Positions 7,547-14,972 of a stretch of 64,000 bases of DNA are shown here, piece after piece. Positions within the stretch are counted from its first letter, which is position 1; each line of letters begins with the position of its first letter. The DNA is taken from the NCBI GenBank assembly GCA_902778255.1, contig CACYXD010000009.1:47986-111985 (forward strand), in the 5' to 3' direction. Source of the DNA: an uncultured Prevotellaceae bacterium (GTDB lineage Bacteria; Bacteroidota; Bacteroidia; Bacteroidales; Bacteroidaceae). Below the pieces are notes generated by a model. That model was not told where the DNA came from. It did no database searches and saw only the letters and a program-made list of their open reading frames with translations. The position numbers and the translations under genes are program-made.

Positions 7547-8956
7547 TCAAGCTTCTTTGGACTCTTCGGCCTTCTTAGGAGCGGCCTTCTTAGGAGCGGC
7601 CTTCTTAGGAGCAGCTTTCTTAGGAGCAGCTTTCTTGGCAGGTGCCTTCTTCTCAGCGGGTTCCAGCTTTTCGAGCTTAGCCTTCAGGCGGGTGATCTCC
7701 TTGTCCTTCATCTCAATCTCATCGCCCTGGTTGCGGATGGTGGTGAGCAGCGAGTTGAGCTCCTCGTTCTCAATCTCAAGGGGATAGAGGGCGTTTACAC
7801 GGTTGATGAAGTCGCCCAGGATGTTCATATAGTTGGTGAAGGCATCGAAGGGTCCGCTATAGATACCACGGTCGAGACCTACGTTAGAGGGCTTGGTGGT
7901 CATGAAGCGGAAGTTGTTGGAAGCCTGCAGATAATCCCAGTCCTGCATGATGCGCGGATCATCGGCAATGAGCAGACGGTCGGCCACGCTGTAGAGCTTG
8001 TTGAAGGCCTCGCGCTGCATGGCGTTACCCAGCCAGCATGAGCAGTCGCGCTCCTCGTCAACCCACGAGAGGGTATCGGGCACGTCGACGGCACCTACGC
8101 TCTTCACCTTCATACAGATCTCAGTAGGCGTAGAGAAGGTGATGCCCTTTTGTTTGGCGCATACGGGCAGGGCCTTCAGGAAGTCGAGGATATTTGACGA
8201 CAGGGGCTGAGCGATGCCCAGAGCCGAGAGTTCCATGAAGATATTGATGATCTGCTCTTCCTCGGGCAGACGAGCGATGCGGTCGATATAGGCATCGGCA
8301 AAGAGGGGGTATCCCTCCCACTCTGCGTTGTTGAAGCGCAGAGAGATATCGTCAGAGAGCTCTACGTCGCGCAGCAACAGCTTCAGGGATGGAGCCATGT
8401 TGCAGTTGTAGACATAGTGGGGCGACTTCCAACCCAGCACGTGCTTGGCACCCTCGGTGAGCATACCCTTGAAGCCCAGGGCAGCAATCTGTGCACCAAT
8501 ATCGTCGCTATAGATGAGCGATGAGTTGCGTGCCACCTTAGGCTCCTGTCCGAAGTACTCCTTGATCTTTGCCACCTGCTTCTTCATGTCGCGGGCAAAG
8601 CTCTGCTCGTTGGCCAGTGAAGAAAGGCCGTGGCTGTAAGGCTCGGCGAGGAATTCGACACAGCCTGTCTCGTTGAGCTCCTGAAGCTTCTCCAACACCT
8701 GTGGAGCGTGCATCTCAAGCTGCTCGATACCTGTGCCTGAGAGCGAGAAGGCCACCTTGAAATAGTTGCCGTTCTCCTTGATCATCTCCTGCAGGGCATT
8801 GAGGGCAGGCATATAGCTGCGCTCGGCAATGTCGCTGATGCTACGCTCGTTCTCGTAGTCATCGTAATAATAATGGTCGGTACCGATATCAAAGAAACGG
8901 TAGCGCTTCAGATGAATAATCTGATGTATCTCGAAATATAAACAAATCGTTTTCAT
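7547..8956 (-). CDS. Glycoside hydrolase family 57 alpha-glucan enzyme with Lys/Ala-rich tail
   Basis: This 469-residue protein lacks a signal peptide and should act on intracellular alpha-glucan as an amylase or glucanotransferase type enzyme. The N-terminus MKTICLYFEIHQ and the segments KVAFSLSGTGIEQLE (67-81) and GCVEFLAEPYSHGLSSL (98-114) are GH57 landmarks; the Glu in the last one lies near the family's nucleophile region. Residues 400-432 look like a coiled coil and 433-469 form an extra tail of KKAAP repeats. It is the last gene of a three-gene minus-strand operon with a GT4 synthase and a debranching enzyme, so glycogen turnover is the likely role. Exact substrate specificity cannot be read from sequence. 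Confidence 0.88.
   Translation of the reverse strand: MKTICLYFEIHQIIHLKRYRFFDIGTDHYYYDDYENERSISDIAERSYMPALNALQEMIKENGNYFKVAFSLSGTGIEQLEMHAPQVLEKLQELNETGCVEFLAEPYSHGLSSLANEQSFARDMKKQVAKIKEYFGQEPKVARNSSLIYSDDIGAQIAALGFKGMLTEGAKHVLGWKSPHYVYNCNMAPSLKLLLRDVELSDDISLRFNNAEWEGYPLFADAYIDRIARLPEEEQIINIFMELSALGIAQPLSSNILDFLKALPVCAKQKGITFSTPTEICMKVKSVGAVDVPDTLSWVDEERDCSCWLGNAMQREAFNKLYSVADRLLIADDPRIMQDWDYLQASNNFRFMTTKPSNVGLDRGIYSGPFDAFTNYMNILGDFINRVNALYPLEIENEELNSLLTTIRNQGDEIEMKDKEITRLKAKLEKLEPAEKKAPAKKAAPKKAAPKKAAPKKAAPKKAEESKEA
7566..7640 (-). repeat. Five 15-bp tandem repeats encoding KKAAP units
   Basis: Five consecutive 15-bp units (GCGGCCTTCTTAGGA and variants GCAGCTTTCTTAGGA, plus strand) encode the Lys/Ala/Pro tail of the GH57 protein. 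The unit is a multiple of three, so copy-number changes keep the frame. Confidence 0.9.
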
Positions 8957-8958
8957 AA

Positions 8959-8994
8959 TTTACAATTTTACGATTTACAATTTACTATTTATTG
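8959..8994. repeat. Degenerate 7-bp tandem repeat before GH57 start
   Basis: The units read TTTACAA, TTTTACGA, TTTACAA, TTTACTA, TTTATTG. They lie in the gap between the GT4 stop and the GH57 start codon. The same pattern recurs at 13380-13415. Confidence 0.75.
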
Positions 8995-9016
8995 TACTAT
9001 TTTTTCATTTGGCTAT

Positions 9017-10288
9017 TTACTCTTCCCAGCCAAGGGTGCGGCGATAGAGTGTGCGTATCCAGCGGCCCACCTTCTCCCAGGTAATCTGGTCAACCTCTTT
9101 CTTACCCTCGTCCTTGAGATAGTTGAACAGGGAGTCGTTGACGCAGATGCTGTAGATGGCGTCGGCCAGGGCGTGCACATCCCAGTAATCGACCTTGATA
9201 CAGTTGTCGAGAATCTCGGCACAGCCTGACTGCTTGGAGATAATCGAAGGTGTACCACATTGCATTGCTTCTAGAGGCGATATACCGAAAGGCTCTGAGA
9301 CTGAGGGCATTACGTAAACATCGGAAGCCTTCAGACATTCATACACCTGCTTGCCGCGCATGAAGCCTGGGAAGTGGAAGCGGTCGGCAATGCCGCGCTC
9401 GGCTGCCAGATAAATCATAGCATCCATCATATCGCCTGAGCCTGCCATGCAGAAGCGCACGTTGCGGGTGCGGTGGAGCACCATGTTGGCTGCCTCGACG
9501 AAATACTCAGGACCCTTTTGCATGGTGATACGTCCGAGGAAAGTGACCACCTTCTCCTTGCCAGTATGGTCAGGACGAGGAATGTCCTGATACTCCTGTG
9601 GCAGAGGATATACGGCATTGTGAACGGTGAAGCACTTGCGCGGATCTTGATGATACTGGTTGATGACCGTCTGACGGGTCAGCTCAGATACACACATGAT
9701 ACAGTCGGCATTGTCCATACCGTTTTTCTCGATGGAATAGACGGTGGGGTTCACCTTACCACGAGAGCGGTCGAAGTCGGTAGCATGAACATGGATGCAC
9801 AGGGGTTTGCCACTGACCTGCTTGGCATGGATGCCTGCAGGGAAGGTGAGCCAGTCGTGGGCATGGATGATGTCGAACTCCTCGGTACGGGCCACAACGC
9901 CTGCGATGATCGAGTAGTTGTTGATCTCTTCGTGCAGGTTGCCAGGATAACCACCAGCAAACTCCATGCAGCCGAGGTCGTTGACATGCATATAGTTGAA
10001 GTCGGCATAGATATGCTCACGACACTTGTAATAATATTCTGGGTCCATGATATTGCCCACACGCTGCTTCACGTAGTCGTAGCTGACGTCGCGCCAGGCA
10101 ATGGGCACAGCATTCATGGCAACGATACGACAGGCGTGCTGGCTCTCATCGCCAAAAGGATGAGGCAGACAGAGCACGGTGTCGATGTCGCCCTGAGCCT
10201 TCAGACCCTCAGAGATACCATAGTTAGCGGTAGCAAGACCACCGAATACATGAGGAGGATACTCCCATCCAAACATTAATACTTTCAT
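9017..10288 (-). CDS. Glycosyltransferase family 4, probable glycogen/alpha-glucan synthase
   Basis: This 423-residue cytoplasmic enzyme has the GT-B fold. The N-terminal Rossmann half begins MKVLMFGWEYPPHVFGGLATA, with the glycine-rich motif typical of starch/glycogen synthase-like enzymes. The C-terminal nucleotide-sugar domain has VTFLGRITMQKGPEYFVEAA and the EX7E motif EPFGISPLE followed by AMQCGTPSI. It lies between the debranching enzyme (12 bp upstream) and GH57 in an operon, as in other Bacteroidetes glycogen clusters, so alpha-1,4-glucan synthesis is the likely role. The donor (ADP- or UDP-glucose) cannot be told from the sequence. Long open frames on the opposite strand are shadows. 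Confidence 0.88.
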   Translation of the reverse strand: MKVLMFGWEYPPHVFGGLATANYGISEGLKAQGDIDTVLCLPHPFGDESQHACRIVAMNAVPIAWRDVSYDYVKQRVGNIMDPEYYYKCREHIYADFNYMHVNDLGCMEFAGGYPGNLHEEINNYSIIAGVVARTEEFDIIHAHDWLTFPAGIHAKQVSGKPLCIHVHATDFDRSRGKVNPTVYSIEKNGMDNADCIMCVSELTRQTVINQYHQDPRKCFTVHNAVYPLPQEYQDIPRPDHTGKEKVVTFLGRITMQKGPEYFVEAANMVLHRTRNVRFCMAGSGDMMDAMIYLAAERGIADRFHFPGFMRGKQVYECLKASDVYVMPSVSEPFGISPLEAMQCGTPSIISKQSGCAEILDNCIKVDYWDVHALADAIYSICVNDSLFNYLKDEGKKEVDQITWEKVGRWIRTLYRRTLGWEE

Positions 10289-10300
10289 CGTCGGTCCTCC

Positions 10301-12250
10301 TTATTTTTGATATGAATACTTTTCAAGCAACTTCATGGTGCGCAGGATCTCGGCCACATTCATGGCAAACGACATAGCGCCGCGTCCGTGGAAGGGCGGG
10401 TTGCCGTCGAACAGCTCCGAGATGGTGCCGATAGCATGATAGTCAATCTCATCCTCATAGCCCACCATCTGGCGCTCGACGAACGACAGGCGAGTGCGCT
10501 TGTAGAGCTTCAAGCAGGCCTCCATATAGAAACCGCCCAGCCAAGGCCATGCGGTGCCCTGATGATAGGCGTAGTCGCGCTGGGTCTGCGGGCCTACATA
10601 CATGGGGTTGTATCCCCCACTCTTCGGCGACAGCGAGCGCAGTCCCTTAGGCGTGAGCAGCTCGCGGGTACAGATATCCACGACGCTCTTCATCTGCTGC
10701 TGTGACAATGGCGAATAGTCGAGGGCAACGGCGAAAATCTGGTTGGGGCGCACGCTCCAGTCCATCATGTTACCATCGACATAGTCGAGCAGGTAGCCAT
10801 ATTCGTTGACAAAGGTCTCGACGAATGACTTCTTGGTCTTGGCAGCCAGAGCCTCCAGCGCTTCAGCACCCTTGGCGTCGCCCTTCTCTGCTGCCATAGA
10901 TGCGCAGAACTTCACAGCGTTATACCACAGGGCATTGAACTCGACGATATAGCCAGAGCGTGGCACCACGGGACGGCCGTTGGCCTTTGAGTTCATCCAG
11001 GTGACAGCTTTTTCGCGGCCATCGGAATAGAGCAGGCCATTATCATCCAGACGGAGGTTGGGATGGCCACCCTCCTTTACATATATAATAATGTCTTGCA
11101 ACAATTTGCCATACATCGCGAAGGCCTTGTCACGGCCCGCATACTTGGCATACTGCTGCATAGCCCATACGGCCCACAGGGGTACGTCGGGCTGATCAAT
11201 CTCATAGATCTTCACGCTCAGGGGCTTGCCTTCCATAAACTCGCGCAGACCACGCTCGGCGGTGTTCATCACCAGCTCGAAATAGTCCTGCTCGTCAATG
11301 GCCAGCGTCAAGCCTGGCAGGGAGATAAAGGTATCGCGGGCACGGCATTTGAACCAGGGATAACCTGCCAGCAGATAGCGGGTATCGTCAGCCTCACGAT
11401 TGTGGAACTGATGGGCGGCGGTGACCAAACAATGGTAGAAATTGTCGCGAGGCACGCGCAGGTCAATCTCTTTCTGGAACAGCGCCTTCAGCGTGCTCGA
11501 CTTGATTTGCGAAGTAGAGGCAGCAAAGATGATGCTCTCGCCTTTCTTGATGGGCACCTCGAAATAGCCGGGTACATAGAGATCCTCGTTGGAAGCATAG
11601 CCACGCTCCTGCTCCTTAGGATACTCAATGCCACGATACCAGTCGGGCTGGAAGATAAACTCGTTTTTCTTGTTGAACTGCATGAACAGATCAGGATAGC
11701 CCCTGTACATGCATGTCTTGATACCATTGTCGACGTTCTGATACTCGCGGCTGGCTACAGAGTTCTCGTGCGTGAACTGGCGCACAGAACGGAAAGCCAG
11801 GAACGGACGGAAACGCAGGGTGGTAGCAGAATGGGCATCCTCCAGCGTGTAGCGGATCAGGATACGGTCCTCGTAGGCCTGGAAAATCGTCTCACGCTTC
11901 AGGATAACGCCACCCACACGATAGACGGTGGTAGGCACCAGACTGGCATCAAACTCACGGATGTACTTGTGTCCCTTAGGACTGAAGTTGTTGCCCTGAT
12001 ACTTGTGAAGGCCCAGGTTGAACTCGGCTCCGTGTTGCACCACCGTACAGTCGAGCGACGACAAGAGCACATGGTTCTCGTCGTCAATCTCAGGTACAGG
12101 GACAACCAACAGTCCGTGGTACTTTCGCGTATTGCAGTCTACCAGGGTAGATGCACTATACGCACCACTACGATTGGTACGGAGCAATTCACGACGCAGA
12201 CTCTCCTCAAGATTGGTCATCACGGCTTTTTCGAATCGCAAATAACTCAT
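10301..12250 (-). CDS. Glycogen debranching enzyme (amylo-alpha-1,6-glucosidase type)
   Basis: This 649-residue protein has two parts: an N-terminal bacterial/archaeal debranching domain (about 1-260; LRTNRSGAYSASTLVDCNTRKYHGLLVV) and a C-terminal (alpha/alpha)6 GDE_C domain (about 285-640; LLAGYPWFKCRARDTFISLPGL, and further on GTAWPWLGGFYMEA). It should remove alpha-1,6 branches from glycogen in the cytoplasm. It is the first gene of the glycogen operon, with a TACTTTTG -7 box about 58 bp upstream on the minus strand. The start is MSYLRFEKAVMTNLEE; the ATG is unambiguous. A 427-residue open frame antisense to it is a shadow. Confidence 0.92.
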   Translation of the reverse strand: MSYLRFEKAVMTNLEESLRRELLRTNRSGAYSASTLVDCNTRKYHGLLVVPVPEIDDENHVLLSSLDCTVVQHGAEFNLGLHKYQGNNFSPKGHKYIREFDASLVPTTVYRVGGVILKRETIFQAYEDRILIRYTLEDAHSATTLRFRPFLAFRSVRQFTHENSVASREYQNVDNGIKTCMYRGYPDLFMQFNKKNEFIFQPDWYRGIEYPKEQERGYASNEDLYVPGYFEVPIKKGESIIFAASTSQIKSSTLKALFQKEIDLRVPRDNFYHCLVTAAHQFHNREADDTRYLLAGYPWFKCRARDTFISLPGLTLAIDEQDYFELVMNTAERGLREFMEGKPLSVKIYEIDQPDVPLWAVWAMQQYAKYAGRDKAFAMYGKLLQDIIIYVKEGGHPNLRLDDNGLLYSDGREKAVTWMNSKANGRPVVPRSGYIVEFNALWYNAVKFCASMAAEKGDAKGAEALEALAAKTKKSFVETFVNEYGYLLDYVDGNMMDWSVRPNQIFAVALDYSPLSQQQMKSVVDICTRELLTPKGLRSLSPKSGGYNPMYVGPQTQRDYAYHQGTAWPWLGGFYMEACLKLYKRTRLSFVERQMVGYEDEIDYHAIGTISELFDGNPPFHGRGAMSFAMNVAEILRTMKLLEKYSYQK

Positions 12251-12307
12251 AGTTCCTATTTTAAGGTTTGTATATTAGATATTAGTCGCTTTAGATTTTT
12301 GATTTTC

Positions 12308-12315
12308 CAAAAGTA
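12308..12315 (-). promoter_or_regulatory. Promoter -7 box of the glycogen operon
   Basis: On the minus strand the sequence reads TACTTTTG, matching TAnnTTTG, about 58 bp upstream of the debranching enzyme start. The leader between them contains 7-bp-spaced repeats (TATTAGA, TATTAGT, GATTTTT, GATTTTC). Confidence 0.65.
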
Positions 12316-12376
12316 CGCATTTTTCTTTGTATGGCAAAACATTTAGCCACTTTTTTTACTTTTTTCCCTAAAAAAA

Positions 12377-12409
12377 CGAAAAAAGAGGCATCTCAGTGCC
12401 CCTTTTTCG
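12377..12409. terminator. Terminator hairpin after lipid kinase gene
   Basis: An imperfect stem (GAGGCAT with GTGCCCC) is extended by flanking CGAAAAA and TTTTTCG. On the minus strand the stem is followed by a T-run. It lies 30 bp after the lipid kinase stop. Confidence 0.65.
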
Positions 12410-12438
12410 ATATTTATCGGTAAACCGTAGACAGTAAA

Positions 12439-13371
12439 CTAATCTGGTATCAGGAAATTAATAACTTCCGGCTCTACATGGATCTGATATTCTCCTACTG
12501 GCCGTTCTGCCTGACGCCCATCCACACACACCAGAGCTTTTTCCGCCTCGACCGACATCTTGCGAACACGATACGGATGCACGCTCTTATGATTCAGCAG
12601 ACGTCCCGTGACCAAGAGCCAGAGGCCCTCTATCAACTGCTTTACCTTGGGATTATACACCACCGATACGTCCAGCAACCCGCTATAAGGCACGCCACTG
12701 GGCGTCTGTCCGTAGCCAAGGGCATTGCCCACACATACGGTCATCACAGATCGGTCGGTTACCTCATAGTCGATAGTGAGGCGCATCTTATAGTCGTGAC
12801 GATGGAACACCATTGACAGCAGCGTATAGAAGAAGGCCACCGCCTTAGACCCCAACACCTGGCGACCCTGACGGCGCAGGTTCTGGATATCGGCAGTCAG
12901 TCCGATATTCACGCAATTCAGGAAGTAGCGTTTCTGATGATCGCCATTCTTATCATTATAGTTGATACAGCCAAGGTCTATCTTCCTTACACGACGTTTC
13001 TTGAGCCACGTTATCGTTTTATCGTCTTCATTTTCATCGTACCCCCAGAAGCGTGCAAAGTCGTTCAGCGTACCATTGGGAATCACGCCCAGAGCCACCT
13101 GCTCACGTACCTGCTTTTCTTCTTTCATCAGGCAGTTGACAGCATCATTCAGCGCCGTATCGCCCCCCATCACGATGATGGTGGTATAGCCATTATGAAT
13201 CAGCATGGTCATCAGTCGCTCCACGCTTTCCGTCGATTCACTCTGCACAAAGTCGTACTTCACGCCTTGCGCATTGAGTTCCTTCTGAACTTTCTCCCAC
13301 CGTCTGCGCGACTGGTAGATACCTTTTCTTGGGCAATACAGAATGGCCCATCGTGTCGTTTCTGCTGTCAT
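12439..13371 (-). CDS. Diacylglycerol/lipid kinase family protein
   Basis: This 310-residue protein belongs to the DAGK_cat/YegS-like family, which phosphorylates diacylglycerol or related lipids on the inner face of the cytoplasmic membrane. It shows the nucleotide-binding glycine motif VMGGDTALNDAV near residue 70 (the family usually has GGDGT; here GGDTA) and the substrate loop LGVIPNGTLNDFARFWG near 97-113, equivalent to the family's PxGTxNDFAR. The C-terminal half is the expected beta-sandwich (VCVGNALGYGQTPSGVPYSGLLDVSV). The GGDTA variant of the first motif deserves note but does not by itself mean loss of activity. It lies 38 bp downstream of miaA on the same strand. Confidence 0.88.
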   Translation of the reverse strand: MTAETTRWAILYCPRKGIYQSRRRWEKVQKELNAQGVKYDFVQSESTESVERLMTMLIHNGYTTIIVMGGDTALNDAVNCLMKEEKQVREQVALGVIPNGTLNDFARFWGYDENEDDKTITWLKKRRVRKIDLGCINYNDKNGDHQKRYFLNCVNIGLTADIQNLRRQGRQVLGSKAVAFFYTLLSMVFHRHDYKMRLTIDYEVTDRSVMTVCVGNALGYGQTPSGVPYSGLLDVSVVYNPKVKQLIEGLWLLVTGRLLNHKSVHPYRVRKMSVEAEKALVCVDGRQAERPVGEYQIHVEPEVINFLIPD

Positions 13372-13379
13372 CGGGATGA

Positions 13380-13415
13380 TTTACAATTAAACGATTTACT
13401 ATTTACAATTTATTT
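13380..13415. repeat. Degenerate 7-bp tandem repeat before lipid kinase start
   Basis: The units read TTTACAA, TTAAACGA, TTTACTA, TTTACAA, TTTATTT. The repeat fills the gap between miaA and the lipid kinase start and mirrors the repeat at 8959-8994. Confidence 0.75.
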
Positions 13416-14330
13416 TTCCGACTTTGCCATTTCGAGGATTCTTGCCACTTTTTCGTCCATCGGGAGGGTGGCGTCTATCCAGTGGATGGTGAAGCCACGA
13501 CGCTCCATACCACGAAACCACGTCATCTGGCGCTTGGCAAACTGATGGATGGCTATCTCTAATTGGCGGAACATCTCATCATAAGAGAGCTTGCCAATGA
13601 CATACTCCGTCAGGTATTTATACTCTAAGCCGTAGTATATCAAGTCTTCTGCAGGAATGCCCTCGGCCAAAAGAGCTCGCACCTCATCCACCATTCCTTC
13701 ATCCAAGCGCGACTTCAGACGTCGGGTAATTTTTTCACGACGGAGTTCACGGTCAATATTCACGCCGATAATCAGCGAGTCGATAGGTGGCAACTCACGA
13801 AGCGGCATTGGATGCTCGATGTTATAGGTCTCGATCTCTATGGCACGGATGGCGCGCTGACAGGAATCCACATCTGTGGTATTATGCATGGTCGAGCCCG
13901 TTTTCTGCTTCAATTCAGTCAGCATTTGCGTCAGCTCTTCCAGCGACTTACCCTCGAGAGCATCGCGCAAAGGCTGGTTCTGAGGCACAGGAGACAGCTT
14001 ATAACCTTTCAGGACGGCCTCGATATAAAGGCCTGTACCGCCACAGAGGATAGGCATCTTGCCTCTACCTATTATATCATTATAGGCATCGAAGAAGTCC
14101 TGCTGATACTGAAACAAATTATATTTCGTACCTGGGTCGCAGATGTCGATGAGGTGATAAGGCACCTCGCCGTAATCTCCCAAGTCCTTACCTGTTCCGA
14201 TATCCATACGACGATACACCTGACGCGAGTCGGCTGAGATAATCTCGCCGTTAATTCGCGCTGCCAACGCAGCCGCCAAAGGCGTCTTTCCGCTGGCGGT
14301 AGGTCCCAGTATCGTTATCATCCTCTGCAT
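13410..14330 (-). CDS. miaA: tRNA dimethylallyltransferase
   Basis: MiaA transfers a dimethylallyl group to N6 of A37 in tRNAs that read codons starting with U. This 306-residue protein shows the P-loop GPTASGKT (9-16), the ISADSRQVYRRMDIGTGK substrate motif (about 34-52), PYHLID, and the GGTGLYIEA motif near 99. The C-terminal tRNA-binding segment KRQMTWFRG is also present. The start could be Met1 or Met4; the difference does not matter. It lies 6 bp downstream of greA on the minus strand, and the two are probably cotranscribed. Confidence 0.96.
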   Translation of the reverse strand: MQRMITILGPTASGKTPLAAALAARINGEIISADSRQVYRRMDIGTGKDLGDYGEVPYHLIDICDPGTKYNLFQYQQDFFDAYNDIIGRGKMPILCGGTGLYIEAVLKGYKLSPVPQNQPLRDALEGKSLEELTQMLTELKQKTGSTMHNTTDVDSCQRAIRAIEIETYNIEHPMPLRELPPIDSLIIGVNIDRELRREKITRRLKSRLDEGMVDEVRALLAEGIPAEDLIYYGLEYKYLTEYVIGKLSYDEMFRQLEIAIHQFAKRQMTWFRGMERRGFTIHWIDATLPMDEKVARILEMAKSEK

Positions 14331-14336
14331 TTTCCC

Positions 14337-14801
14337 TTATAGTTGTATGCTCTCAATACGCAGTTTCAAGAGGCCGGCTGGTACGCGCACCGTCACTTCA
14401 TCGCCTACTTTCTTGCCAAGCAGGGCTTCGGCAATAGGCGATTTGATGGAGATCTTGCCTTCACGCAGGTTGGCCTCATGCGGACTGGCAATGGTATAAG
14501 TCATACGGGCATTGGTGTTGAGGTTGGTCATCTCTACCCTACTCAACAGTCCTACGCTTTCGCCACCCAGACGGGATTTATCTATCACCCTGGCATTTTC
14601 CAATACCCGCTGCATAAAACGTATACGCCCTAAAAGGCGTCCCTGCTCACGTTTGGCGGCATGATACTCGAAGTTCTCGCTCAAGTCGCCCTTATCGCGC
14701 GCCTCGGCAATAGCGTCACGTACCTGCGGCAGTTCAACGCTTTCCAACTGTTTTAATTCGGCTACCAGTTTATCGTAGCCCTCTTGCGACATATATTCCA
14801 T
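14337..14801 (-). CDS. greA: Transcription elongation factor GreA
   Basis: GreA stimulates cleavage of the 3' end of RNA in backtracked RNA polymerase. The start is set at the ATG at 14801 (MEYMSQEGYDKLVAELKQLE), giving 154 residues, the usual GreA length. A longer frame to 14966 runs through the promoter and is rejected. The N-terminal coiled coil carries the acidic tip segment RDKGDLSENFEYHAAKREQG, with the Asp/Glu residues that coordinate catalytic magnesium. The C-terminal FKBP-like domain ends the protein (SPIAEALLGKKVGDEVTVRVP). A CAAAGTTA box (minus-strand TAACTTTG) lies 27 bp upstream. Confidence 0.96.
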   Translation of the reverse strand: MEYMSQEGYDKLVAELKQLESVELPQVRDAIAEARDKGDLSENFEYHAAKREQGRLLGRIRFMQRVLENARVIDKSRLGGESVGLLSRVEMTNLNTNARMTYTIASPHEANLREGKISIKSPIAEALLGKKVGDEVTVRVPAGLLKLRIESIQL

Positions 14802-14827
14802 GATAGTCCTTATTTCATTCGTGAGCG

Positions 14828-14835
14828 CAAAGTTA
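14828..14835 (-). promoter_or_regulatory. -7 box of greA promoter
   Basis: On the minus strand this reads TAACTTTG, 27 bp before the greA start. It is arranged back to back with the DUF4301 promoter. Confidence 0.65.
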
Positions 14836-14906
14836 CAAAACATTTCGTGAACAGGCAAACGAATACCCACAAATCTTTCGTCAAATAAAAAAACTAATAC
14901 TTTTCC

Positions 14907-14937
14907 TTTGTAGTTTGCAAAAAAGAATGTACTTTTG
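14907..14937 (+). promoter_or_regulatory. Promoter of DUF4301 gene
   Basis: TTTG at 14907-14910 and TACTTTTG at 14930-14937 are separated by 19 bp, close to the ideal Bacteroidetes promoter. The start codon follows at 14973. Confidence 0.75.
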
Positions 14938-14972
14938 TAGGGCAAAAGAAATAACCCTAAAAACAAGCTAAT

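Noticed and set aside
9473-10279. A 268-residue plus-strand frame
   Set aside because: It is antisense to the GT4 synthase and is a shadow.
11063-12346. A 427-residue plus-strand frame
   Set aside because: It runs antisense to the debranching enzyme, whose frame is clearly homologous to a known family; the antisense peptide has low-complexity shadow composition.
14802-14966. Longer GreA N-terminus
   Set aside because: It would translate through the promoter and adds a hydrophobic stretch foreign to GreA.
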